DNA from: an uncultured Flavobacteriales bacterium
GTDB lineage: Bacteria > Bacteroidota > Bacteroidia > Flavobacteriales > Vicingaceae
Reading direction: 5' to 3'
Length of the DNA stretch: 11,437 nucleotides
Assembly: GCA_913052515.1 (NCBI GenBank)
Contig: CAJXFJ010000020.1
Coordinates: forward strand, 1-11,437
Position numbers and translations under genes: made by a program. Below are positions 5,562-11,437 of this stretch, piece by piece. Position 1 is the stretch's first letter. Each line of letters begins with the position of its first letter. The notes under the pieces were generated by a model, which saw only the letters and a program-made list of their open reading frames with translations, was not told the origin of the DNA and made no database searches.

Positions 5562-6263
5562 TTAAGCCTTATTTACAGCCATTTCTTCGATCTGCGATAC
5601 TAGCGTTTCAATGTTTAAAGCATTATTAACAGAATGGGTTCCTATTTGGGTTCTTCTCAAGCTTTTGAGATAAGCTCCTACACCTAACTCTTGCCCAAAA
5701 TCGTGGGCTATGGAACGGATGTAGGTTCCTTTAGAACAAACGATTTCAAATTCAACCACAGGCATGGCTATGTGCGTTAATTCAAATTTTTCAACTTCAA
5801 TCAATTTCTTCTTTAACTCAGGTTGCTTACCGGCTCGAGCTAAATCATACGCTCGTTTACCATTAATTTTTTTTGCCGAAAAGATAGGAGGTGCTTGTTC
5901 GTATGCACCAGTTAAAGGTTCAGTGGCTTGATGCAAAGATTCCATACTTAAAAAAGAAGGGTCTTTTATTTGTTGCACTTCAGTTTCTAAATCGTAAGAA
6001 GGAGTAACAGCACCTAACTCAATGCTTCCCGTATATACTTTGGTTTGACCTTGAATTTCAGGAATTGTTTTGGTTTTCTTTCCCGTGCAAACAATCAGCA
6101 GTCCGCTAGCTAAGGGGTCTAAAGTTCCAGCATGACCAATTTTGATTTTTTTGATTCCCAGATTCTTTTTGATGGTCCATTTTAATTTATTGACCACATC
6201 AAAAGATGTCCAATGAAGGGGTTTATCAATCAGTAAAACCTCTCCATCTAAAAAGTGATACAT
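5562..6263 (-). CDS. truB: TruB, tRNA pseudouridine(55) synthase
   Basis: TruB isomerises U55 to pseudouridine in the T-loop of tRNAs. The catalytic motif GHAGTLDPLASGLL is present, with catalytic aspartate D49. LLIDKPLHWTSFDVV (10-24) is the conserved N-terminal segment, and a PPIFSAKKINGKRAYDLAR-type segment (about 125-143) and SKGTYIRSIAHDFG (177-190) are also family hallmarks. The 233-residue length is shorter than E. coli TruB, which has an additional C-terminal domain, but it is usual for Bacteroidota. The start is 9 bases after the stop of the upstream small membrane protein gene, which implies co-transcription. The uppP gene usually found between these two genes is absent. Confidence 0.94.
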   Translation of the reverse strand: MYHFLDGEVLLIDKPLHWTSFDVVNKLKWTIKKNLGIKKIKIGHAGTLDPLASGLLIVCTGKKTKTIPEIQGQTKVYTGSIELGAVTPSYDLETEVQQIKDPSFLSMESLHQATEPLTGAYEQAPPIFSAKKINGKRAYDLARAGKQPELKKKLIEVEKFELTHIAMPVVEFEIVCSKGTYIRSIAHDFGQELGVGAYLKSLRRTQIGTHSVNNALNIETLVSQIEEMAVNKA

Positions 6264-6272
6264 AAAAGGAAA

Positions 6273-6518
6273 TTATTCTTCGTTCTTAGGACGCTTCAAA
6301 ATACCATAAAAGCCAATTCCAAAGCCGATTAAAACAACAATAGGTGCTAAAGTTATTCGCTGGAACGAAAAAAGCTCGTCATACTTAAAGACATTAGGAT
6401 CGTCGGAACCTCCGCCTACCATTAATATGTAGCCTATTATTACTACGATAGCAGATAGGGCAAATAGTTTATAGTTTTCTTTACCGAAGGCTAATTCATC
6501 TTGTGGCTTATCACTCAT
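6273..6518 (-). CDS. DUF3098-type small membrane protein
   Basis: This 81-residue protein has a charged N-terminus (about 1-15), two membrane segments (about 18-36 and 55-74) and a short basic tail ending KRPKNEE. The linker carries VGGGSDDPNVF, and FSFQRITLAPIVVLIGF leads into the second helix. This layout and the position after ftsX fit the DUF3098 family found in Bacteroidota. Function is unknown; location beside ftsX and the cell-envelope genes suggests an inner-membrane accessory role. It begins 15 bases after the ftsX stop, so it belongs to the same transcript. Confidence 0.8.
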   Translation of the reverse strand: MSDKPQDELAFGKENYKLFALSAIVVIIGYILMVGGGSDDPNVFKYDELFSFQRITLAPIVVLIGFGIGFYGILKRPKNEE

Positions 6519-6533
6519 GGTTTCTATCGTTTA

Positions 6534-7406
6534 CTAGTAAAGGTCTCCGCTTTGCATTCTTAAGAATTTGCGAACAGCGAGAGAGGTTGATATCCACGAA
6601 ATTAATACTCCTAGTACAATTACCGCAGAAAAGAGAATAATATAGATGTTAAAATCTTGTAATTCAACTAAAGAAGGGAAATTTCGCTTAACTGAATACA
6701 TCACTCCTAACAGAAGCAAAATAGCAATCAATCCACTTAAAATTCCATTCCAGATACCTCGCGCAACAAAAGGTCTTCGAATAAATCCTCCAGTTGCTCC
6801 AACCAATTGCATGGTTTTAATTAAAAAGCGCTTTGAATAAATGGCCAAACGAATGGTGTTATTGATAAGTGCAATCACAACGATTAGTAGCAATGCACTA
6901 AATGCAAGCAAAACCAAACCTATTCTTCTAATATTCCCATTAAGTTCAGCCAATAAATCTTTCTGATAGACAACCTCTTTTACAATAGGGTATTTCTTTA
7001 CTTCAGCTGCTATTTCTTGAATTTGGTCTTCATCTGCAAAAGCAGCCTTCAGATATAAATCAATACTTGCAGAAAGTGGATTATAGCCTAAAAAGTCGAC
7101 AAAATCCTCTCCAAGATCTTCTTCAAGCAAAGTGGCAGCAGTTTCCTGATCAACATAAGTAAGGCGATTGGTATAAACTTTTGCAATTAATTCCGTTTGA
7201 AGATTCTGAATCTGTTTTTCTGTCAATTCATCTTGCAGATAAATGGACATGCCCACATTCTCCTTCACATGATCGGAAATCTTTTTGGCATTCAGCAAAA
7301 TCATACCTAAAAGTCCCATCATAAATAGTACTAAAGAAATACTAATGATTGTACTTACATAAGATGAACGAACTCGAAACGGCGTTTTGTTTTTCTCTGA
7401 AGCCAT
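6534..7406 (-). CDS. ftsX: FtsX, ABC transporter-like permease of cell division
   Basis: FtsX is the inner-membrane partner of the ATPase FtsE and links it to activation of cell-wall hydrolases during division. The 290-residue protein has the FtsX layout: a cytoplasmic N-terminus, membrane helix 1 (about 18-39), an extracytoplasmic domain (about 45-158, with MSIYLQDELTEKQIQNLQ), and three C-terminal helices (about 163-183, 218-237 and 253-273). The segment INNTIRLAIYSKRFLIKTMQLVGAT (181-205) is the cytoplasmic coupling region typical of the family. ftsE is not in this window, which is common in Bacteroidota. A promoter is recognisable immediately upstream, so it can be transcribed independently of gldBC. 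Confidence 0.92.
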   Translation of the reverse strand: MASEKNKTPFRVRSSYVSTIISISLVLFMMGLLGMILLNAKKISDHVKENVGMSIYLQDELTEKQIQNLQTELIAKVYTNRLTYVDQETAATLLEEDLGEDFVDFLGYNPLSASIDLYLKAAFADEDQIQEIAAEVKKYPIVKEVVYQKDLLAELNGNIRRIGLVLLAFSALLLIVVIALINNTIRLAIYSKRFLIKTMQLVGATGGFIRRPFVARGIWNGILSGLIAILLLLGVMYSVKRNFPSLVELQDFNIYIILFSAVIVLGVLISWISTSLAVRKFLRMQSGDLY

Positions 7407-7423
7407 AAAAACTTTAATTGAGG

Positions 7424-7453
7424 CTAAATTATAAATTTAAGACTTACTGTCAA
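7424..7453 (-). promoter_or_regulatory. Sigma-A-type promoter of ftsX
   Basis: On the minus strand TTG (7453-7451) is followed by exactly 19 bases and then TAATTTAG (7431-7424). The Bacteroidota consensus is TTG-N19-TAnnTTTG, so there is one mismatch. The -7 box ends 17 bases before the ftsX ATG. This is the best-formed promoter in the window. Confidence 0.6.
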
Positions 7454-7461
7454 GCCTGTTC

Positions 7462-7800
7462 TTAGCTTTTCAATACTCCTAATTTAACGGCGATATCTTT
7501 TCCAAAAGCTCTCATTTCTTCTGCAATTTTTTGATCGCCAGTTGCTCGCTCAAAAGAATCAGCCATGGTGATGATGTTCTGACAAGCAAATTTTTTCATC
7601 TCATCAACCATCATTTCTTTGGTCCACAAATCAATTCTTAGGGTATTATTTTCTTCTTCATCCCAAAGGGCGAGCATTATTGCTCTACTTTGATTTTCCT
7701 TTTCTTTATCTGAGCCTTCAGCTTCCCATTTTATCTTTTCAGGAACTTGATTTTCATCCAGTTCAATGGTAAACTTAATTTCTGATTTTTTCTTACTCAT
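7462..7800 (-). CDS. gldC: GldC, gliding motility-associated protein
   Basis: This 112-residue, highly charged soluble protein matches GldC over its length: SEIKFTIELDENQVPEKIKW at the start, then an acidic and basic linker, AIMLALWDEEENNTLRIDLW (about 41-60), MMVDEMKKF (63-71) and ITMADSFERATGD (76-88). In Flavobacterium johnsoniae gldC lies with gldB and supports gliding without being strictly essential. No signal peptide or membrane helix is present, so it is probably cytoplasmic. Its ATG abuts the gldB stop with no intervening base, which implies coupled translation. Confidence 0.92.
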   Translation of the reverse strand: MSKKKSEIKFTIELDENQVPEKIKWEAEGSDKEKENQSRAIMLALWDEEENNTLRIDLWTKEMMVDEMKKFACQNIITMADSFERATGDQKIAEEMRAFGKDIAVKLGVLKS

Positions 7801-8817
7801 CTATCTCTTCGGTTTATAATTTGATTGTTGCAAAAGTAAGTCCGCATTATCCATTTCAATCAATTGTTTTAATGTCGTATTTGGGTTCGACTTCATAAAT
7901 GCTTCTACAATTTTATAGCCCATCCACTGCCCCACTCGTCCAGGTGAGCCTTCAGGAAACCCTGCAATGAAAGGTGCTTCACCCATGTATTTTCTAATTA
8001 AGTGGTTTTCCATCGTATGAAGCAATTCCATTTCAACAAAATGAAACCAAATTTCTGCCTCATTTTCTTCACACCAAGTTAACTCTTCTTGTGTGTAATT
8101 GATTAACAGATGATCAGGCAGTTCATATAGGAAAGCATGCATCAAAAAAGCAATCTTACCCTGATAAATCATTTGACTCAACAAATTACTTCCTCCAGCT
8201 CTATTAAATTCTGAAACCAACCAAGCACGCATTGCATCGGCTACCATATATTCTCTTTCAAAATACTTGAATTTATATTTTGGTATTCCTGCTTGTGCAT
8301 ATGTTTTATAATCCTTTCCTAAGTACATATCCAAGCCAATACCCAATAAGCTATCATCGGCAACGGTAGTATAAGTAAATGCAGAAAGAAAGGTATAAAC
8401 TTCTGGAATTTGAGCTTCTGGAAAATGATATTGAAAACGAGAAAATGCTTTATTCAATTGAGCTTGCTCCTGTTCAAAGGTGGAATTTCCATAGGTACTT
8501 TTCACTTTTTGAAATAGTTCATTGATATCTTCATCGTTCAAAAATTGGGAAAAGGTTTGAATTCCACCTTGATTTGGAGGACCAAATCGCATAACACCTT
8601 GCACATAGAGAGGCAAAAATCGCGGATATTCTTTTTCCCACTGCGAGTAGCTTTCAGCAGATAAGGTATTTTCTGCCTTTTCAATTAATGATAAGTCAAA
8701 TCTTATCCATTCACGCTCCACGGTATAATTCTCCTTGGGAATTTCCCAATTAGACTGATTACAAGCAAAAAGGCTTAAAATAAAAATGGAAATAATGATT
8801 GAAGAAATAAGCTTCAT
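7801..8817 (-). CDS. gldB: GldB, gliding motility lipoprotein
   Basis: This 338-residue lipoprotein has a hydrophobic signal peptide with lipobox LFAC, so Cys19 is the predicted lipidated residue. Family-typical stretches include FYQY-like aromatic segments, LDMYLGKDY (162-170), AMRAWLVSEFNR (195-206), QMIYQGKIAFLMHAFL (215-230), the acidic helical part ending in MENHLIRKYMGEAPF (269-283), and GSPGRVGQWMGYKIVEAFM (290-308). In Flavobacterium johnsoniae GldB is required for gliding. Its molecular role is not settled. It leads the minus-strand cluster and is divergent from an outer-membrane beta-barrel gene, with about 50 bases between the start codons. Its own -7 box is weak (TGTTTTTG at 8830-8823). 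Confidence 0.93.
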   Translation of the reverse strand: MKLISSIIISIFILSLFACNQSNWEIPKENYTVEREWIRFDLSLIEKAENTLSAESYSQWEKEYPRFLPLYVQGVMRFGPPNQGGIQTFSQFLNDEDINELFQKVKSTYGNSTFEQEQAQLNKAFSRFQYHFPEAQIPEVYTFLSAFTYTTVADDSLLGIGLDMYLGKDYKTYAQAGIPKYKFKYFEREYMVADAMRAWLVSEFNRAGGSNLLSQMIYQGKIAFLMHAFLYELPDHLLINYTQEELTWCEENEAEIWFHFVEMELLHTMENHLIRKYMGEAPFIAGFPEGSPGRVGQWMGYKIVEAFMKSNPNTTLKQLIEMDNADLLLQQSNYKPKR

Positions 8818-8833
8818 ATAAACAAAAACAGCT

Positions 8834-8841
8834 TAGTTTTG
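8834..8841 (+). promoter_or_regulatory. -7 promoter box of the outer-membrane protein gene
   Basis: TAGTTTTG fully matches TAnnTTTG and lies 26 bases before the ATG at 8868. TTC at 8813-8815, 18 bases upstream of the box, could serve as a weak -33 element. The same 50-base gap must also contain the gldB promoter. Confidence 0.5.
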
Positions 8842-8867
8842 TAGCTTTAATACGAGATTTCAAAAAT

Positions 8868-9602
8868 ATGAAAAAGTTATACGCCTTAGGTCTACTATTT
8901 ATTGCATTTAACCTTGTGCAAGCTCAAGATAAAAGTTTTCAATTGGGTTTTCAACTTTCACCTAATATTAGCTGGATTAGCCCTGATTCAGAAGGATTAG
9001 AAAATGAGGGCAACAAATTGGGCTTTAGTTATGGAATTATCGCTGACTTCAACATTGCTGAAAATTACTCTATATCAACAGGTTTTACCTTATTAAACTC
9101 AGGTGGAAAGATTAATTATCCGGACAAAATTGACATTATTAGTCAAGCTGGTGCTACTATTTCTCAAGGCGGTAGAACAACAGCAGATTTAAGATTAAAA
9201 TACATTCAAATTCCTTTTACCATTAAGTTAAAAACCAATGAAATTGGTTACATGAAATACTTTGGTCAATTTGGTGTGGGCACTGCGTTTAATATTGATG
9301 CTGTTGCCGAAGAAGAGTTTACTTACCCAGGTGGAAATGGTGCAATCAAAAACGACGATGTAGATTACAAAGATGAAATTTCGCTATTCAGAGCTAGTTT
9401 ATTGATGGGAATTGGAGCAGAATATAATGTTTCAGGAAATACATCGATTATGTTTGGAATCAATTTTGACAATGGCTTCCTAAATATTTTAAGTGAAGAT
9501 ATTTATGCTGAAGATGCTAATGGAAATGGTGAAGGAAACAGAGATGAAAGCTTTAAGGCTATTAACAACTCCATTATTCTAAATTTCGGAATCTTATTCT
9601 AG
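8868..9602 (+). CDS. Outer-membrane beta-barrel (porin-family) protein
   Basis: This 244-residue protein has a signal peptide (MKKL, hydrophobic core, likely cut after VQA at residue 19). The mature part alternates hydrophobic and polar residues in amphipathic strands: SFQLGFQLSPNISWI, KLGFSYGIIADFNI, YSISTGFTLLNSGG, LRLKYIQIPFTIKLKT, GQFGVGTAFNI, SLLMGIGAEYNV and SIMFGINFDNGF. It ends in a hydrophobic strand with terminal Phe (ILNFGILF), typical of outer-membrane barrels. These are hallmarks of the OMP_b-brl_2/PorT-like group; size alone does not show it to be the T9SS component PorT. It carries no sorting domain. It is followed after 21 bases by nadE and may share a transcript with it. Confidence 0.82.
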   Translation: MKKLYALGLLFIAFNLVQAQDKSFQLGFQLSPNISWISPDSEGLENEGNKLGFSYGIIADFNIAENYSISTGFTLLNSGGKINYPDKIDIISQAGATISQGGRTTADLRLKYIQIPFTIKLKTNEIGYMKYFGQFGVGTAFNIDAVAEEEFTYPGGNGAIKNDDVDYKDEISLFRASLLMGIGAEYNVSGNTSIMFGINFDNGFLNILSEDIYAEDANGNGEGNRDESFKAINNSIILNFGILF

Positions 9603-9623
9603 TCGCTTTTAGAAAGCTTTTTC

Positions 9624-11252
9624 ATGAAATTAGCGCTTGCTCAACTGAACTACCACATTGGCAATTTTGAAGCCAATGAAAAAAAAATAATTGATGCGAT
9701 TTCAGAGGCAAAAGAGAATGGCGCTGATCTTGTTGTTTTTGCAGAATTGAGCATTTGCGGTTACCCTCCAAGAGATTTCTTACAATTTGAAGATTTTATT
9801 GTAAAATGCGATGAAAGCTTAACAAGAATTGCATCTCATTGTCATGGAATTGCGGCCATTGTAGGTTCTCCTTCGTTGAATAAAAAGAAAAAAGGGAAGT
9901 CGCTTCACAATTCAGCCTATTTTCTAAAGGATGGAAAGATTGAATCAGTGCATCACAAGCAACTATTGCCCACTTACGATGTATTTGATGAAAACAGGTA
10001 TTTTGAACCAGCCAAAGACGTTCAATGCATTAACTATAAGGGTAAAAAAATTGCCTTGACCATTTGCGAAGACTTATGGAATATGAAAGGTGATTTTCTA
10101 TATAGAAAGTCCCCAATGAAAGAATTGAGCGATGAGCAGCCAGACTTTATCATCAATATTGCTGCATCGCCTTTTCACACCAACCAACAGGCGGAAAGAC
10201 AGAAAGTATTTGCCTGGAATTCAAAGAAGTACAATACCCCCATCTATTATGTAAATCATATTGGAGCTCAAACGGAATTAATATTTGACGGTGGTTCAGG
10301 CTGTTTTTTTAAAGACCAGTATATTTCGAAGGCCTCTTATTTCGAAGAATCTATCCAGTATTTTAATACCGAAAAGAAAGAGTCGACTCCTGAAACAATT
10401 TCAACCGTTCAAGAATTTGAATTAATTGAAAAAGCACTGATTACAGGAATTGCTGACTACTTCAAAAAACTCAACTTTAAGAAAGCCACCTTAGGTTTAA
10501 GTGGTGGAATTGATTCAGCTTTAACCTTAGTGCTTGCGGTTAAAGCTTTAGGGAAAGAAAATGTAATTCCGATTATGATGCCTTCCCAATTTTCTTCTGA
10601 GCACTCAATTAGCGACTCAGTTAAGCTTTGCAATAACTTGGGTTGTCAGTATCACCAAATTGAAATTGAAGAAATCTACAAAAGTTTTGATAAACAGCTT
10701 CATCCGCTATTCAAAGACACCGTTTTTAATGTAGCTGAAGAAAACATTCAATCTCGGATTAGAGGAACTTTAGTCATGGCGCATACCAATAAGTTTGGGA
10801 CCATTTTGCTAAACACATCTAACAAAAGTGAATTAGCTGTGGGCTATGGCACACTTTACGGAGATATGGCAGGTGGACTTTCAGTTATAGGCGATTTATA
10901 CAAAACAGAAGTTTACGAACTTTCTAAGTTTATCAACAAGGACGAAGAAATTATCCCAAATCATATTATAACGAAAGAGCCTTCTGCGGAATTAAGACCC
11001 AATCAAAAAGACTCCGACTCACTGCCTGATTACAACATTTTAGACCGTATTCTTTTTGAATACATTGAAAACGAACAAAGTCCTTCAAAAATTATTGAAT
11101 TAGGCTTTGATCAAGCACTGGTGCAACGTATTTTAAGGATGGTTAACATCAATGAATACAAAAGACATCAAGCACCTCCTATATTAAGAGTTTCGAAAAA
11201 AGCTTTTGGCATGGGAAGAAGAATGCCTATCGTTGGAAAATATTTGATTTAA
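9624..11252 (+). CDS. nadE: NadE, glutamine-dependent NAD+ synthetase
   Basis: NadE makes NAD+ from deamido-NAD+ and ATP with nitrogen from glutamine, in the cytoplasm. The 542-residue protein has both domains. Residues 1 to about 265 form a nitrilase-type glutaminase with triad E41 (FAELSICGYPPRDFL), K112 (HHKQLLPTYDVFDE) and C148 (LTICEDLWN). From about 268 follows the synthetase domain with the ATP-binding loop LGLSGGIDSAL (SGGIDS at 293-298), the NxSNKSE...GYGTLYGDMAGGL segment (397-419), and KEPSAELRPNQKD (451-463). ATG at 9624 is the only sensible start, since the family N-terminus begins MKLALAQLNYHIG. In many Bacteroidota nadE neighbours gldB; here it is divergent from it with a barrel gene between. 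Its stop overlaps the converging gene by 4 bases. Confidence 0.95.
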   Translation: MKLALAQLNYHIGNFEANEKKIIDAISEAKENGADLVVFAELSICGYPPRDFLQFEDFIVKCDESLTRIASHCHGIAAIVGSPSLNKKKKGKSLHNSAYFLKDGKIESVHHKQLLPTYDVFDENRYFEPAKDVQCINYKGKKIALTICEDLWNMKGDFLYRKSPMKELSDEQPDFIINIAASPFHTNQQAERQKVFAWNSKKYNTPIYYVNHIGAQTELIFDGGSGCFFKDQYISKASYFEESIQYFNTEKKESTPETISTVQEFELIEKALITGIADYFKKLNFKKATLGLSGGIDSALTLVLAVKALGKENVIPIMMPSQFSSEHSISDSVKLCNNLGCQYHQIEIEEIYKSFDKQLHPLFKDTVFNVAEENIQSRIRGTLVMAHTNKFGTILLNTSNKSELAVGYGTLYGDMAGGLSVIGDLYKTEVYELSKFINKDEEIIPNHIITKEPSAELRPNQKDSDSLPDYNILDRILFEYIENEQSPSKIIELGFDQALVQRILRMVNINEYKRHQAPPILRVSKKAFGMGRRMPIVGKYLI

Positions 11253-11437
11253 CTGACTTCCCAAACATTCTTTCCTCTTAACAAAGCTTCCAAGTCTCCC
11301 TGACCTTTTTTCTCAACAGCAGTTTGCACTTGTATTTCAGCTGCTTCTTCATATCGATATCGATCTTCTACATAAAAAACACCAAACGGTCTAGGTAAGT
11401 GATTTTCATCAGATGGATTATCAAAAAAGCTTGTTAG
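11249..11437 (-). CDS. 2-oxoacid:ferredoxin oxidoreductase, beta subunit (C-terminal end, cut by window edge)
   Basis: This is the last 62 codons of a gene entering from the right edge, ending with TAA at 11251-11249. The tail reads SDENHLPRPFGVFYVEDRY, a helical part EEAAEIQVQTAVEKKG, and GDLEALLRGKNVWEV. The PRPFGV.Y.E.R..YE followed by a KGxGDLxxLLxGxxxWE ending is characteristic of the beta subunit of 2-oxoacid (2-oxoglutarate-type) ferredoxin oxidoreductases. These use thiamine diphosphate and pass electrons to ferredoxin. The thiamine-binding core and iron-sulfur cysteines are outside the window, so the substrate is not assigned. It is convergent with nadE. Confidence 0.75.
   Translation of the reverse strand, partial: LTSFFDNPSDENHLPRPFGVFYVEDRYRYEEAAEIQVQTAVEKKGQGDLEALLRGKNVWEVS

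Noticed and set aside
8868..9602. Naming the barrel protein PorT (T9SS component)
   Set aside because: Length and barrel character agree, but no PorT-specific motif can be seen and many small barrel proteins look alike.

Overview
The window is an AT-rich chromosomal segment that looks like a member of Bacteroidota, most likely of the order Flavobacteriales. Four things support this: the linked gldB-gldC gliding genes, a secreted protein ending in a type IX secretion (T9SS) type A sorting domain, TAnnTTTG-type -7 promoter boxes, and a near absence of Shine-Dalgarno sequences. No plasmid, phage, CRISPR, tRNA or rRNA feature was seen.

Left part (1-2760): the 5' end of rlmN (minus strand, cut by the window edge) is divergent from a complete amidohydrolase gene (442-1602). 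Both have a -7 box so close to the start codon that their mRNAs would be nearly leaderless. After the amidohydrolase comes a frameshifted remnant of a T9SS sorting domain (1605-1777). Its stop codon overlaps the start of an intact T9SS-cargo gene (1774-2760).

Middle (2761-3796): about 1 kb between converging genes has no intact gene. It is packed with repeats: a fragment of the common GTCATTGCGAG-type repeat, AATTACG repeats, several long inverted repeats and hairpins, a second degenerate T9SS sorting-domain tail (2968-3045), and a 169-bp element with 15-bp terminal inverted repeats (3318-3486).

Right-centre (3797-8817, all minus strand): a dense housekeeping and motility cluster in transcription order gldB, gldC, ftsX, a DUF3098-type small membrane protein, truB, queA, ispD. 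It resembles the conserved Bacteroidota block in which uppP usually lies between the DUF3098 gene and truB; here uppP is absent. A good promoter lies before ftsX and a -7 box before queA, so the block is probably several overlapping transcription units.

Right end (8868-11437): divergent from gldB are an outer-membrane beta-barrel gene and nadE (glutamine-dependent NAD+ synthetase). nadE converges on and overlaps by 4 bp the 3' end of a gene that appears to encode a 2-oxoacid:ferredoxin oxidoreductase beta subunit, cut by the window edge.

No clearly new multi-gene system was found. The unusual part is 1605-3796, where decayed T9SS cargo tails and structured repeats accumulate.
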